Origin: Plantago ovata
Taxonomy: Eukaryota; Streptophyta; Magnoliopsida; Lamiales; Plantaginaceae
Length of the DNA: 64,000 nucleotides
Reading direction: 5' to 3'
Assembly (NCBI GenBank): GCA_028274465.1
Contig: CM051458.1
Span: 31,012,692-31,076,691, forward strand
Below, in pieces: positions 42,756 to 53,831 of the stretch (positions within the stretch are counted from its first letter, which is position 1; every line of letters starts with the position of its first letter). A model generated the notes under the pieces. The model had not been told where the DNA came from, did not search any database, and saw only the letters and a list, made by a program, of their open reading frames with translations. Made by a program: the position numbers and the translations under genes.

Positions 42756-43827
42756 TGATGAACCGGAATTTGTCAGATTCAAATTAATCAAATAAATTTG
42801 TTTTTAGCCAAAGGCAATTCACAACTACAACGAAAGTCATAGTGTAGCAGTAAAATAACCTCGAGTGTCGATCTCTAAGGACTATAACTAGCTTTATCTA
42901 ATTTAACTTAAACTATAAAATCAACAAACGACTTAGCACAGGTTTTTCTTATCAAGATAATGGAAGTTAGTGATAGTATGATCATTCAAAGCATAGCAGG
43001 TTAATAATCATGCATGAAGTACCCAATCGTTTTGCGTAGAGATCTAAGATCATGAATTGTCCAATGTGTTCCATTTTATTCAACACTACGAAGATAGAGG
43101 GCTTAGATAGATCAAAGAAATAAAGCAATAACTCAAAGTCTGATTCGCATTACCGCCATCATGCATAATTAAGAACCCTTCGCTAAGAAATCACATACTA
43201 TCACCAACGATAGATTTAGCTACTCATAGATGTCATGCAATCAACAGAAATCATAGCAAGATTGAATGAAAACATGTTGAAAGATATATAAATATAAATA
43301 GAAAAATCTGAGATACAATGTTACCGACGAGGCGACGAAGGTTGTCAATCTCCGAAGAATCGCGATCTCACAAGCTCCAAATTGATAAGAAAAATTGTCT
43401 CTTATGCTAAGAATTCCCAGAACAGGCTCTTGAGAATTCCTACCTAAAACTAATGAGAAAGGTATGAAAAAGGATCTGAGAAAGTATGAAAAAAATGTAG
43501 AGAAACTGCAACTATATATAGGAGTTCCGCAAGTGTGGGGCGAGTCGCCCCACACACCGGTCGAACCGCCTGGTGTTGGGCGAATCGCCCCGCATCCCGG
43601 GCAAATCGCCCGGAAGCTCCAGTCGGCGAGAGACGCGTTTTCGACGCGTTTTTGGATTTCTTTTCCTTTTCGGACTCGGATTTTGCCTTCTAGTGACCTT
43701 TAAGCCTTCAAACTCGACCCCTAGACTTCGAATCCCATCCGAAATCTTCTAGATACCCCAAAAATGTCCTCGGAACACCGATTCTTCGTTCTCTTCAATA
43801 TAATTCCCTAATACTTGTTATTTTTCA
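42756..43827 (-). mobile_element. 5' LTR of element F
   Basis: The inner border is set by the primer-binding site. The outer border (TG/CA near 43,826) is set by the start of Copia E coding sequence and is approximate. A palindromic TATATATAGG box at 43,512 lies next to the GC palindrome cluster at 43,533-43,625. Confidence 0.6.
43533..43625. repeat. GC palindrome cluster 2 in the LTR of element F
   Basis: GGGGCGAGTCGCCCC (43,537-43,551) is a perfect palindrome apart from its centre. It is followed by GGGCGAATCGCCC and GGGCAAATCGCCC. They sit about 20 bp from a TATATATA box. Confidence 0.8.
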
Positions 43828-46800
43828 TTAAATGACCAGTATTATGGAAAGGTTCGCTTAGTGAATGGTTTATTTATTTCGCAAAGTAGTCTACCTTTAT
43901 TTCATATACATAACAAACAACCGTCTTCAAGTAGGAAGAATAATCCATCTTATCTATGGCATTGTTGGCTAGGCCATATCAATGAAACACGGATTCAAAG
44001 ACTAAGGAAGTTGGACTACTTAGAACCATTTGATTTTGAATCATATGGTACATGTGAATCATGTGTTAAGGGTAAGATGACGAACAAACCTTTTGTTGGA
44101 CAAGGTGTTCGGGCCACTCGCTGCTTAGAGCTCATACATACTGATGTATGTGGACTTTTAAGGTCCATGCGCGTGGGGGTTATCCTTACTTCGTTACCTT
44201 TACTGACGATTTCTCAAGGTATGGGTATATTTATCTTATGATGAATAAATCCGAGACCTTTGGGGAATTCAAGGAGTTTAGAAATGAGGTCGAGAATGAA
44301 TTGAACCTAAGGATAGTCACTCTTCGATTGGATCGAGGAGGTGAATACCTTAGTGAAGAATTTATCGACTACTTGAAGGAAAGTGGAATTCAATCGCAAT
44401 GGACTCCTCCTGGAACACCACAGTTAAATGGTGTGTCTGAGAGAGAGGAATCGAACCCTGTTAGACATGGTGAGATCAATGATTGGATTCTCGACTCTTC
44501 CAAAACATCTATGGGGATATGCACAGCAAACTGCAATCTACATTCTGAACCGTGTACCATCTAAATCAGTGGAGAAAACTCCTTGTGAGTTATGGAAGGG
44601 AAAGAAGCCCTCATTGGGCTATCTTAGACCTTGGGGCTGTCTTGCGATAGTCAAACTGATGCTCACTGATAAGTTAGATGCCAAGGGTGTCAAAGTATAT
44701 TTCATAGGTTATCCTCGTTAGACGAGAGGCTATGAATTCTGTCATGCTGAAGATCACTAGGTGATAGTATCTAGAAACGTTAAGTTTTTAGAAGCAGAAT
44801 ACCTCGAATAAGAGAGGTTAGATGACATGATAGAACTTGAAGAAATTCAAGACTTTGACACGCGCGAACATGAGTTCTCTAAATCTTCTGATTTGGACTC
44901 AAGTTCAGTGGGAGCTTTCGAAGCAGACAAGGGTAGTGATATGACACTTGCTAGGCATGTCATAGTCAGTGGGAGTCCTGTGATTAGATCAACAGTTGAA
45001 ACCACACCAATAGAACCCGTTGTCAATCAAACTGTGCAACGAGTTGCATAAGAGCAGCCTCCCGCTAGGGAACAAGGTCGCGTGACGCGACCAGCTGCAT
45101 CAGTGTCCACTGATAATATTCGTGTTACACGAAGCCAGAAAAGAAAAGCACCAGAACTAGTCGAGCTCCGTAGGTCGAAGAGGATCCTAAAAGGACCTCA
45201 GAAGCAAAGCCTTATGATAGAAGATATCAGTGAACTTGATGTCGGTTTATCAGATCGGGAAGATCCCGAGACCTACAAAGAGGCAATAATTGATATTGAC
45301 TCAGACAAATGGCAAGAGGTCATGGAATTGGAAATGGACTCCATGTACCTGAACCAAGTTTGGAACTTGGTAGACTTTCCCCAAGAGGTTAGACCTATTG
45401 GGTGCAAATGGGTCTTTAAACGAAAGACAGATGCCGATGGCAAGGTACAAACGCACGAAGCTAGGCTTGTGGCGAAAGGCTACACGCAAAGGTATGGCAT
45501 CGATTACGATGAAACCTTTTCACCGGTAGTAAAATTGAAGTCCATTCGAATTCTACTTGCAATAGCTGCCTACTATGATTATGAGATCTTGCAGTCGGAT
45601 GTAAAGACTGCCTTCCTCAATGGCAACCTTGAGGAAGAGGTCTATATGGTACAGCCGGAAGGTTTTATTAGTAAAACCAGGCCAACTGCTGTATGCAAAT
45701 TACAAAGATCCATCTATGGGCTAAAGCAAGCGTCTAAGAGCTGGAATATCCGCTTTGATGAAGCTGTCAAATCGTTTGACTTCATCAGAAGCAAGGAAGA
45801 TCCCTGTGTCTACACTAGGCACAGCGACAAGGGAGACGTTTTCATGATCATTTATGTAGATGACATTTTGATCATGGGAAACAATGTCTCTATGCTGGAA
45901 GAGACTAAAGTTTGGTTATCAAGTGCCTTCTCAATGAAGGACTTGGGTGAACATCCTAGGGATCAAGATCTATAGAGATAGATCCAAGAGGATGTTAGGA
46001 TTGACACAGTCCACCTACATCGACAAAATACTGAAGCGTTATAAGATGGACGACTCAAAGAGAGGCTTTCTCCCAGCTAGGCATGGGATTGTCTTATCAG
46101 TTAAGGATGGTCCTAAAACTGATGAAGAAAGAAAAGCAATGAGTCGTGTGACCTATGCTTCGGCAGTAGGGTCTATAATGTATGCAATGAATTGCACAAG
46201 GCCCGATGTGGCATATGCGCTTAGTGTCACTTGTCGACACCAACAGAATCCAGGAGTACCTCACTGGACTGCTGTAAAGAACATTCTTAAGTACCTTCGA
46301 CGGACTAAAGAGATGTTCTTGGTGTTAGGTGGAGAACTAGAATTAAAGATGTTTGGTTATGTCGACGCTGGATTTGAATCAGATCCTGATGACTTTGAGT
46401 CACAGACTGGATACGTATTCAAATTGAACGGAGGAGCTATATGTTGGAAGAGTTCTAAGCAAGCCACGATTGCTGACTCATCCACAAAAGCCGAGTACAT
46501 TGTTGCATCAGAAGCATCGAAAGAAGTTGTCTGGATGTCAGAGTTCTTGAAGGAATTGAGGGTTGTTCCTGCTCCTAGTCCAATAACGATTTATTGGGAC
46601 AATACGGGCGCCGTCGCTCAAGCTAAGGAGCCTAGATCTACAAACAAGAACGTACATGTACTTACAAAGTATCACGTTAGACGTGAGATTATTGATAGAG
46701 CAGAAGTTAGTATAGAACGTGTCTCTACCACGGACAACGTGGCAGATCCTTTCACCAAGGTCTTACAAGTGGAAGTCCACTTAAGACATTATGCTAATCT

Positions 46801-46845
46801 GGGTATTAGGCATAAAGGTGAATGGCTCTAGTCCAAGTGGGAGAT
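43828..46845 (+). mobile_element. Copia element E: integrase, RT and RNase H (fossil)
   Basis: Integrase: the HHCC region WHCWLGHINETRIQRLRKLD ... CESCVKGK (43,960-44,075), then the core with TDDFSRYGYIYLM near 44,196. RT: GCKWVFKRKTDADGKVQTHE near 45,400, SDVKTAFLNGNLEEEVYM near 45,595 and the catalytic IIYVDDILIMGN near 45,850. RNase H: ICWKSSKQATIADSSTKAEY near 46,440. The end is HLRHYANLGIRHKGEWL at 46,831, then AAGTGGGAGAT as polypurine tract. Gag and protease are missing at the junction with element F. Interrupted a few times. Confidence 0.92.
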
Positions 46846-48954
46846 TGATAGTGTAGATGTCCTAGAGACAGTCCTTATTAAGGGCATGGTGCCCTTATAG
46901 AGGGAATATATGTACTATTACACAGGTCAACGTAATATAATATATGTTTGTTGCATTTTACTATTGAGTATCGCTTTCATATTTATATTACACCGGGCAT
47001 GCAGCATGTCATATCTCTATTACTGTTTGTATTGATATTAAACATGTCCCCTCGGATAGATGACCGATCACACAGATAGTGGGAGCTATGTGAGTTATCA
47101 TCTATCCCAAACTCTCCCTAGTCGAGGTTCATCTCGGATGTAGGGGTCTAAATGAACCAGACAAGACTAGTATGCGTGGAGGTTATACTTGTTGGAGCAA
47201 GTGTGAGCCGATCCCACGGCCACGGAACGGATTGTTGGACAATCGAGAAACGTTCCCATCACTGCGCATAGTTGTTCGAAGAAGTTTTATCGAACAATGG
47301 AAGTACCCACCGGACACTCCCATCGATGTATACTCTACACCGAAGTGTCTATGGGAACCGGTAAGTTGTCGAAGTGATGACATTCGTCCTTTGTACTTAC
47401 AGGACTTTATCATCACATTTGTTGCCCCATATCCTTGGTGGACCCGTCGATGTCAGCTCTGAATAAGCAGCTGACCTAAGACACGATCCAGGATTACGGC
47501 TACATACAAATGGGGATGATAAGTGATTCTGTGAAGGATTCATCTCTCAAGTGTAGCATAGGAGAGCACTGTTCATAGTCGTTCATAGTTGTGATTTGCA
47601 AAACCGCTGACCAGCGTATCAATATTATTATGATGGTCATAATAGATATTGGATTCACCATGCAACTCACTGAAGACGCCCGTGGATGTATTATTGGGAT
47701 AGACACTTCATCGATCCTAGATACATTCGAGCAAGTCAGATGAAGGGACGTTACCATCACCGCGTTGAGCGCAACAGACTTCGCAACGAAAGGGTTAGCT
47801 TTGAGAAACCTCTCAAACGTCCTCATGTATTAATATTGCAAATGGAACCGTCTAGGAATTCCATGTTGCCTAGTCTAGGACTTGCTTAATACGATGAGGC
47901 CCTATGGGTCACACTATGTGGTGATTCAGCCTATCAGAATATCCTTGAAGATGGAATCGCAATTAATTTGGAATTAATTGTGATTGATGGATTATAATTG
48001 ATTTGGAATTAATTATAATATTTAGTGGATCAATTAATGATTTGGAATTATTAATTGAATTGGCTAATTAATTGTATTTTATGTAAATACAATTAAAGAT
48101 TATATTTTAGAAATATAATGGAGGTTTGATTTGAAAGGATATGTTAATTTAGAATTAACATATGCACATAAGCAAAATCTACATGGAGTTTGAATTGCCT
48201 TAGAACTATAAGTGAGTCCCAAAATCGGGACCCACCTATCACCCTTAGGACGCGCGCGCGCGCGAGATGGAGTAGGGGAAGGAGTTCGACTCCTTCCTCT
48301 ATTAGAAGTCTAAGGGATAAGTTAGATTTTCCTGATTGAGTTTTAAGTTGATTGGGAATGAATCTAGACTTGATATTGGTTTCCTAGTGCGATAAGAATT
48401 AGATTATTATTCCTTTATGAAATCTAATTGCTTATGCTTTAGACTTCTATTGACTACTATATATAGTAGACTATTAGAGAGCTTTATACATAGATTTTCA
48501 CACAGTTGAAGAATCAAATTCTTAGAGAATTATTCTACCCAGTTTTCTTAGAGAAAATAAAAAGCTCTCCCCTACCTCTCCACTTAAGCCACGCGCGCGC
48601 CACCTGCCGGAGGAATCGCCGCCCCATCTTCTTGGTCACACAAAGAATATCCTAGCATTCTTTCCGATAGGTTGTTCACCCGTGGATACCAAGGTTGAGG
48701 TTCTAGGAGCTGGAAACTAACTTTTATTGTCTTGCAGATAATCAAAGTATTGCAGATATCTTCGACTTCGACGAAGGAGAAGATACACCGGATTGTTACG
48801 AAGACTTGGAAGCTGCTTTGGAAGTAAGGTTAGTCTTCTAATTGACGTGTTTAAATATATACGGCATACACATAATCAATTAACCTTCATGTTAAGAAAA
48901 TTTTTGAAATTCCGCTGCGTACCCTAGGGGTAACTCTGACCGTATTTTCTTTCA
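46846..48954 (+). mobile_element. 3' LTR of Copia E (2,109 bp)
   Basis: It runs from TGATAGTGTAGATGTCC after the polypurine tract to ...CCGTATTTTCTTTCA. It is the most complete LTR of the family that includes LTR A (2,537-4,116), the start of LTR B and LTR D. It contains two alternating CG tracts (48,250-48,264 and 48,591-48,600) and a TATA-like CTACTATATATAGTAG palindrome near 48,455. The frames inside are not genes. Confidence 0.92.
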
Positions 48955-48959
48955 GGTCT

Positions 48960-49460
48960 TTATGTCTGAGCTTCATCAAATGATTTCTTCACATTCGTCC
49001 ATAGCTTTTAAGCCTTTTGGTTGGTGCCAACAATGGAACTGGTTGTGTGCTTCATGTACGCCGAGACTAGAGCGTCATCCTCCACTTCTTGCCACTGAGG
49101 GTTTTCATTTCCAGTCGCCTTGTTTGCCTGGTTTTCAGTTTCAACAACTTCAACATCATCAGGTATTGAATAATCATCAGTTGATAGCTGGACATGCGGT
49201 TGGGTTTCTAGGACAAAAGTACATTCAGGCCAATAATCATCGGTTGTGTGTTGTGGAGGGTTACCAGAGATTTCAAACCCTTGAGAATATGTATTGAAAT
49301 CTTCAGAGGGAATAAAAGTGTTTGGAGAGTTTTGGAAAGGAGGAGTTGAGTTTACGTTGTAAGAAGAGCTTTTTGGTTTTCAGAGGTTTGCAAATTCTTG
49401 AATTTCATGAACTCTAAGAATTAAGAATTGTTAATATTGAGGATCGTTTTCAAAGGGATT
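48960..49460 (-). pseudogene. MYB/SANT-like DNA-binding protein remnant (Harbinger-associated type)
   Basis: The minus strand reads a long Asn/Thr/Gln-rich stretch (PSEDFNTYSQGFEISGNPPQ) and then ENPQWQEVEDDALVSAYMKH followed by TTSSIVGTNQKA, stop, and KLW. This matches the first helix region of the MYB/SANT-like domain (W...ED..LV.A......IVG..Q....FW) in Harbinger-associated and L10-interacting MYB-type plant proteins. An early stop follows a short MTNPFENDPQY start, another falls within the domain, and the rest is lost at the Copia border. The plus-strand frame at 48,962-49,297 is its shadow. Confidence 0.5.
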
Positions 49461-49703
49461 AGTCATTACAGAAAAACTTCAAATGTAGAAGCAGAAGTGG
49501 TTGAAGTTTGTAGAAATGTATAAGTATTGGACTCAATTTATAGAGTTTCGAACAATATTAAATATAAATTAATTTTTTAAAATATCATTTAGATTGGTCA
49601 AAAAATTTGACCAACCAATAACAGAGCAACATGTGTCGTTTCATCATTGGATGGTCGAATTTTTTACCAACCCTATCTTTATCTTCCATCTAATTAAATA
49701 TTT

Positions 49704-49900
49704 GATCCCGTCCTAAATTTAACACTTCGAATTTTCAAAGATCCGTTTAACCTGAAATTAATTCTGAATCATATTAAAAGGATAAAAATATTTTTTTAAC
49801 ACAAAATATAATGATTATTCACTCATAATATTTTTTTTATACAACATAGATGTAAAAGGTCAACAAAATAAAGTGTTAAATTTAAAACAATACGGAAACG
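49704..49900. mobile_element. Degraded Stowaway-like MITE
   Basis: CCGTCCTAAATTTAACACTT on the left faces AAGTGTTAAATTTAAAACAAT...CGG on the right, with a TCAACAAAATAAAG-like inner segment also seen in the MITEs at 53,248 and 55,975. Ends are worn and no target site is clear. Confidence 0.45.
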
Positions 49901-50155
49901 AAATTATTAAAAAATAAAAATAAAAGAAGAAAAAAAATTTGGAGTGGGACAAGTGTCCCACTCCCATTGGACCTCAACACCCACCAATGGGTTGTGGTTT
50001 TGTTCACAAAGTGAGAAAAACATAGACCAATATTTTGGTTTGTTTTTCGCTTGAGGTCACGCCCAATCTGTGTTTGCCGTTAATTGAGTCGTTGAGGAAG
50101 AGTTGGGGTCATGACTCATGACCCACAATTTGAGTCACTGATAAGGGTGCTCTTA

Positions 50156-50675
50156 GAGAGACAACCAAAAGTGTGTCAGTATTTTGAACGAATGTGGTGC
50201 AGGTGAGGGGGTTAGTACGATATATCCAGTATGTATAGTGGTCAACCGATTTATGGAGATATTATTCAAAGGAGGTTGATATCCTTCCTTGTAATCATGG
50301 ATTAAAATCTCAGTTTCGGAATGTATTTCGAACTCTTAAAAGGCGAAACGCTCGAGACATTTCGGAAAAGTTTCGAAGACGTCTCGAAAATACATAAAAG
50401 TATGAAAAATACATCAAATAAAACCCAAAAAAGCCATAAAAATATATATATGGAATAAATACATCAAATAAAACAATAAAAACTTAGGTGCAAAATGGAG
50501 TCGGAAATCAACGTTCCAAATTCCTGCATTGCGCGTTTGAGAAGCGTCTTCTTGGTATCTTCTTGTTTAAATTTTCTAGATAGGATCTTTAGCTTTGCTC
50601 CATGGGATGAAATATTTTTCTACTCAGATTTCACAGCAAAATATATATAGATATATATATATATTTTACAGCAAA

Positions 50676-50714
<39 letters not shown>

Positions 50715-51700
50715 AAGTACATGAAACCGGTGCATAAGAAGTGCACAAAAATCCTAACCACCCAAACCTAGATCACAACTTTTATCAAGAGAAGTGTAAA
50801 AGCATGTTCAATCTTCACATCCCTTAAAGTTGTATCACATCTTAACCACCCCTTCGTCTAGTATGTCTATCTCTCTAGCGAGAAGCCAAAAGTTCGGGGT
50901 GACAAATTGAGCCAACAATTCTAATTAAGACTAACGGAGAGAAATACCTTTCGTTGCAAGTATAGGTTACTTAGCACGAAACGAAAGATGATATACTCCA
51001 TTAGAATACCAAGCCTTTCACAAATGGAAGAGGATACATGATACCCCTATACGTGACAAAATTTGCAAACAGCTGGGGCAAAGAGAATGAGAAAATAATC
51101 AAGGCCAGCACAACAGCCTAAGAAGAAACAACATCAAGACACCGCAAACAGAACCTCCTGTACATAAATCGGTCGACCAAGGATGCCAGTCAAACAGTAA
51201 AGAATTCAAGAATTCGACCAAGAGTTACATAAATTACTAATGTACTTTTGTAATAGTAATAATAAGGCCATTTCGAAAATAAAAAAGCATAGTAATAATA
51301 AGGCACACAGAAAGTCAAAGAGACCACAGGTAGAACGTGCAGGCTCTGCTGCATGCATTTACTGTGAGTGTTACCCATCTCAAGTTAATTTCATTTAATT
51401 TCCAAGGTAAGGACTTAATTAAAATCCAGTACAGGTTTGGGAAATCTTTTTGCATAAAATTGGTCGATTTGTTTCACATGTGAATCCAGTGCAACAGTAG
51501 CCGAATTTTCCATCAGAATTGGCAGCTTTGAGGGACAATTACAAGCCGGTGCAAAACTAGCCGAATTTGAATACACATATCTGCTATATATATACTGGCT
51601 CACTTCAGTTTATGGTCAAAATTAGAGGCCCACAATAATATCCCAATGGCCCAAGGGTAGTAGCCCTAAATACAGTATTTTCCCAAAACTTGAAAAAATC
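50156..51700. other. Intergenic stretch without recognised genes
   Basis: No coding region, RNA gene or transposon end was recognised here. It holds AT dinucleotide runs (50,641-50,710) and a GGTGCATAAGAAGTGCAC palindromic word near 50,730. The short frames on the minus strand (51,190-51,603) show no protein-like features. Confidence 0.6.
50641..50710. repeat. AT dinucleotide microsatellite
   Basis: Two (TA)n tracts are separated by a short TTTTACAGCAAAATACA segment. Such tracts are prone to length change between individuals. Confidence 0.95.
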
Positions 51701-51717
51701 ACAAAAATATACCAAAA

Positions 51718-53102
51718 ATGGCGTCCATTAACTTTTGGTTAGACATATGGTTAGGAAACAAAAAACTTGTAGATTATTCCACACATAGTAACTTGCAGGA
51801 AAGAGTTTGTGATTATGTGCTGGATGGTAAATGGAATTTAAATAAATTAGTTCAGGTTCTACCTACAGAAATTGTTGAAGAAATTTTTGCTTGGCATACC
51901 CCTACTTTAAATAAACAAGATAGGCCAGTTTGGAATAGAAGTAACTCTGGAGAATTTTTAGTTAAAAGTGCTTATAAAATGCTAATGAAACCTGTTCTAC
52001 CTGATTTACCCTGGTTAAAATTATGGAATCTTAACATTTTTCCTAGAATTAAATTTTTCATTTGGACAGCTTTATATAATAGGCTTCCAACAGCTGAAAG
52101 ATTATTTAGACAACAAGTAATTGATAGCCCTATTTGCAGACTTTGCAGAAAAGAGGAAGAAAATTTGACACATATTTTCTTTTACTGTTCTTGCTTTGAT
52201 GAATTAAGAAAAGAAATTATTCCTGCACACTTAAATCCCTCAATTCATGCATTAGTCTTCCAGGAAAGAACTAACAACATATCACAGATCATCATTTTAA
52301 ACTTCATGTGGATAGTCTGGAATGCTAGAAATAGTTTTATTTTTGCTAATAAAACAATATTTTGTTTCCAACTAAGGAAAGAATTGCAGAACTTAACTAG
52401 AGATACTATCTTGGCCAAAATGCCAGCAACAACTCCAGAGGTAAGTATAAAGGTGCCTTGTAAATGGATGAAACCACCCCAAGGTAAGGTTTGTTTAAAC
52501 ACAGATGGATCTTTTCTGAATGAATATGAAGGAGCAGGTATTGGTTGTGTGGTAAGGGATGACAAGGGTGAACTTGTGGTAGCTCTTCATGCATATGTAG
52601 GAAGAACCACCAACAATACGGCAGAATTGATGGCAATTAAAACGGGATTACTTTTATGCCATGATTTAAATCTTGTTGATATAATAATACAAACGGACTC
52701 AACTTATGCGTTTAATTGTCTGAACAGGGTGAATCAAGTAGCATGGCAGCACAAGGAGTTGGTCCGAGAAATTGAAGAAGTAAGGAGAGGCAAGAATGTG
52801 GTCATCGATTTTGTGTATCGAGAAGGAAATGGTGTAACAGATTATCTAGCAAAAAAAGGAAGCGAAACTCGGAAGACTAGACGGCCAAATTTTCATGACA
52901 CAGTGGCCGGTCGTAGCAACAGCAACTCGGAGTTTATCAACTTCTTGCATCCTACTTTATATTATAAAAACAATTGCCCTGCATGGCTTTCGACTCTTTT
53001 AAATTCAGACTTGAACAATGTGTTGTACCGATCTGTTCGCCAAAACAGATCTAACTTACTTATGTAGTGTTTAATAAATGACCATTTCTTGAAAAAAAAA
53101 AA
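51718..53102 (+). mobile_element. 5'-truncated L1-type LINE: zinc-finger and RNase H tail
   Basis: One open frame of 449 codons (51,718-53,067) is followed by a short 3' UTR and a poly-A run (53,092-53,102). Residues about 70-160 fit the zf-RVT domain of plant LINEs (WLKLWNLNIFPRIKFFIWTA, then SPICRLCRKEEENLTHIFFY). From about residue 255 there is an RNase H-like domain with the acidic set in NTDGSF, NNTAELMAI, QTDSTYAF and GVTDYLAKK. The reverse transcriptase and endonuclease parts are missing, as in a 5'-truncated insertion. The first Met coincides with the truncation point (MASINFWLDIWLG), so it is probably chance. Full openness suggests a young insertion; exaptation as an RNase H gene is possible but less likely. 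Confidence 0.85.
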
Positions 53103-53247
53103 GTTCATCTCATGTATGTATGCTCCCATTTAGCACATAAGTACTCGTGTAGATATTTGGACTACTTGGGAACATTTTATATACTAAAATGAAATTTCAG
53201 TTTCATGTATTCTTAATTTAAATTTGTAAACAGATTGAAATTTAATA

Positions 53248-53497
53248 CTTCCTCCGTCCCACAACAATTACACTTCATTTTGTTGACTTTTCGAGGGTCA
53301 CTTTAACCTCGTATTAATTCCAAATTATACAATAAAAATAATTAAAAATTTTATATCATGAAAATATAAACATTCTAGTTTTATAATATATTATTTTTAA
53401 TTATTTTTATCATATGATTTGAGAATAATTTAAGGTCAAACTGACCCTAAAAAAGCCAATAAAATGAAGTGTAACATTTGTTATGGGACGGAGGAAG
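53248..53497. mobile_element. Stowaway MITE (250 bp)
   Basis: Ends are CTTCCTCCGTCCCA and the inverted TGGGACGGAGGAAG, with long matching subterminal arms (ACACTTCATTTTGTTGAC versus CAATAAAATGAAGTGT). TA is present on both sides (53,246-53,247 and 53,498-53,499). Confidence 0.95.
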
Positions 53498-53591
53498 TAA
53501 TATTCTACAAATTTTAGCAACCGATATGTAGTTAAAATTTCTTTGAACTTGTAAATAAATACTAATAGTAATACTATCATAGAGTTATAAG

Positions 53592-53762
53592 AGTGTCCGT
53601 CTGCCCGAGTGGTAGATGTACTAGAGTAGAATATGGGAGTTTGAGTGTTCGAACCCCAATGGAGTCATAAGTTGGTATGATTGTATTTAGGGTTATAAGG
53701 TGGTAAAAGATTAGTGTAGGAGTAGACTAGATTAAATTTGCCGTTTCAAAAAATAATAATAA
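53592..53762 (+). mobile_element. tRNA-derived SINE
   Basis: GTCCGTCTGCCCGAGTGGTAG holds a polymerase III A-box-like segment (about 53,603-53,614). GTTCGAACCCC (53,647-53,657) is a B box. Non-tRNA sequence follows and ends in an A-rich tail with AAT repeats (53,747-53,762). No cloverleaf is formed, so it is a SINE rather than a tRNA gene. TATCATA lies on both sides (about 53,575 and 53,763) as a weak target duplication. Confidence 0.75.
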
Positions 53763-53831
53763 TATCATAAGCAATAAATTATTTCTAACCAAATTTGCAT
53801 GGATTGTCAAAATTTCAATTGGACAAGTGTT

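Larger units (their letters stand above)
40153..43827 (-). mobile_element. Element F: gag-only Gypsy-like retroelement (TR-GAG candidate)
   Basis: Read on the minus strand: a 5' LTR (about 42,756-43,827), a primer-binding site with TTGGCGCC, a leader, one uninterrupted gag-like frame (41,525-42,433), then about 1.4 kb without coding content. No protease, RT or integrase is present. Such gag-only elements with LTRs (TR-GAG) are known from plants. A matching 3' LTR was not recognised before the border with LTR D, so the left limit is set by that border rather than by a terminus. Confidence 0.65.
48955..50152 (-). mobile_element. PIF/Harbinger-type fragment with a MYB/SANT-like gene remnant
   Basis: The right end reads GAGCACCCTTATCAGTG on the minus strand, like plant PIF/Harbinger termini, with a possible TTA target site at 50,153-50,155. 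A TATA-like CTATAAATTGAG lies at about 49,534-49,545, upstream of the gene remnant. The left side is cut by the LTR of Copia E. A degraded MITE-like segment lies inside (49,704-49,900). The superfamily call rests on the terminus and on the MYB/SANT-type remnant, the usual second gene of these elements. Confidence 0.5.

Noticed and set aside
48962-49297. Plus-strand open frame of 111 codons
   Set aside because: It is the shadow of the minus-strand MYB/SANT-like remnant, which has the recognisable motifs.
53592-53680. Possible tRNA gene with A and B boxes
   Set aside because: No acceptor stem or cloverleaf can be formed and the sequence runs on to an A-rich tail, so it is a tRNA-derived SINE.
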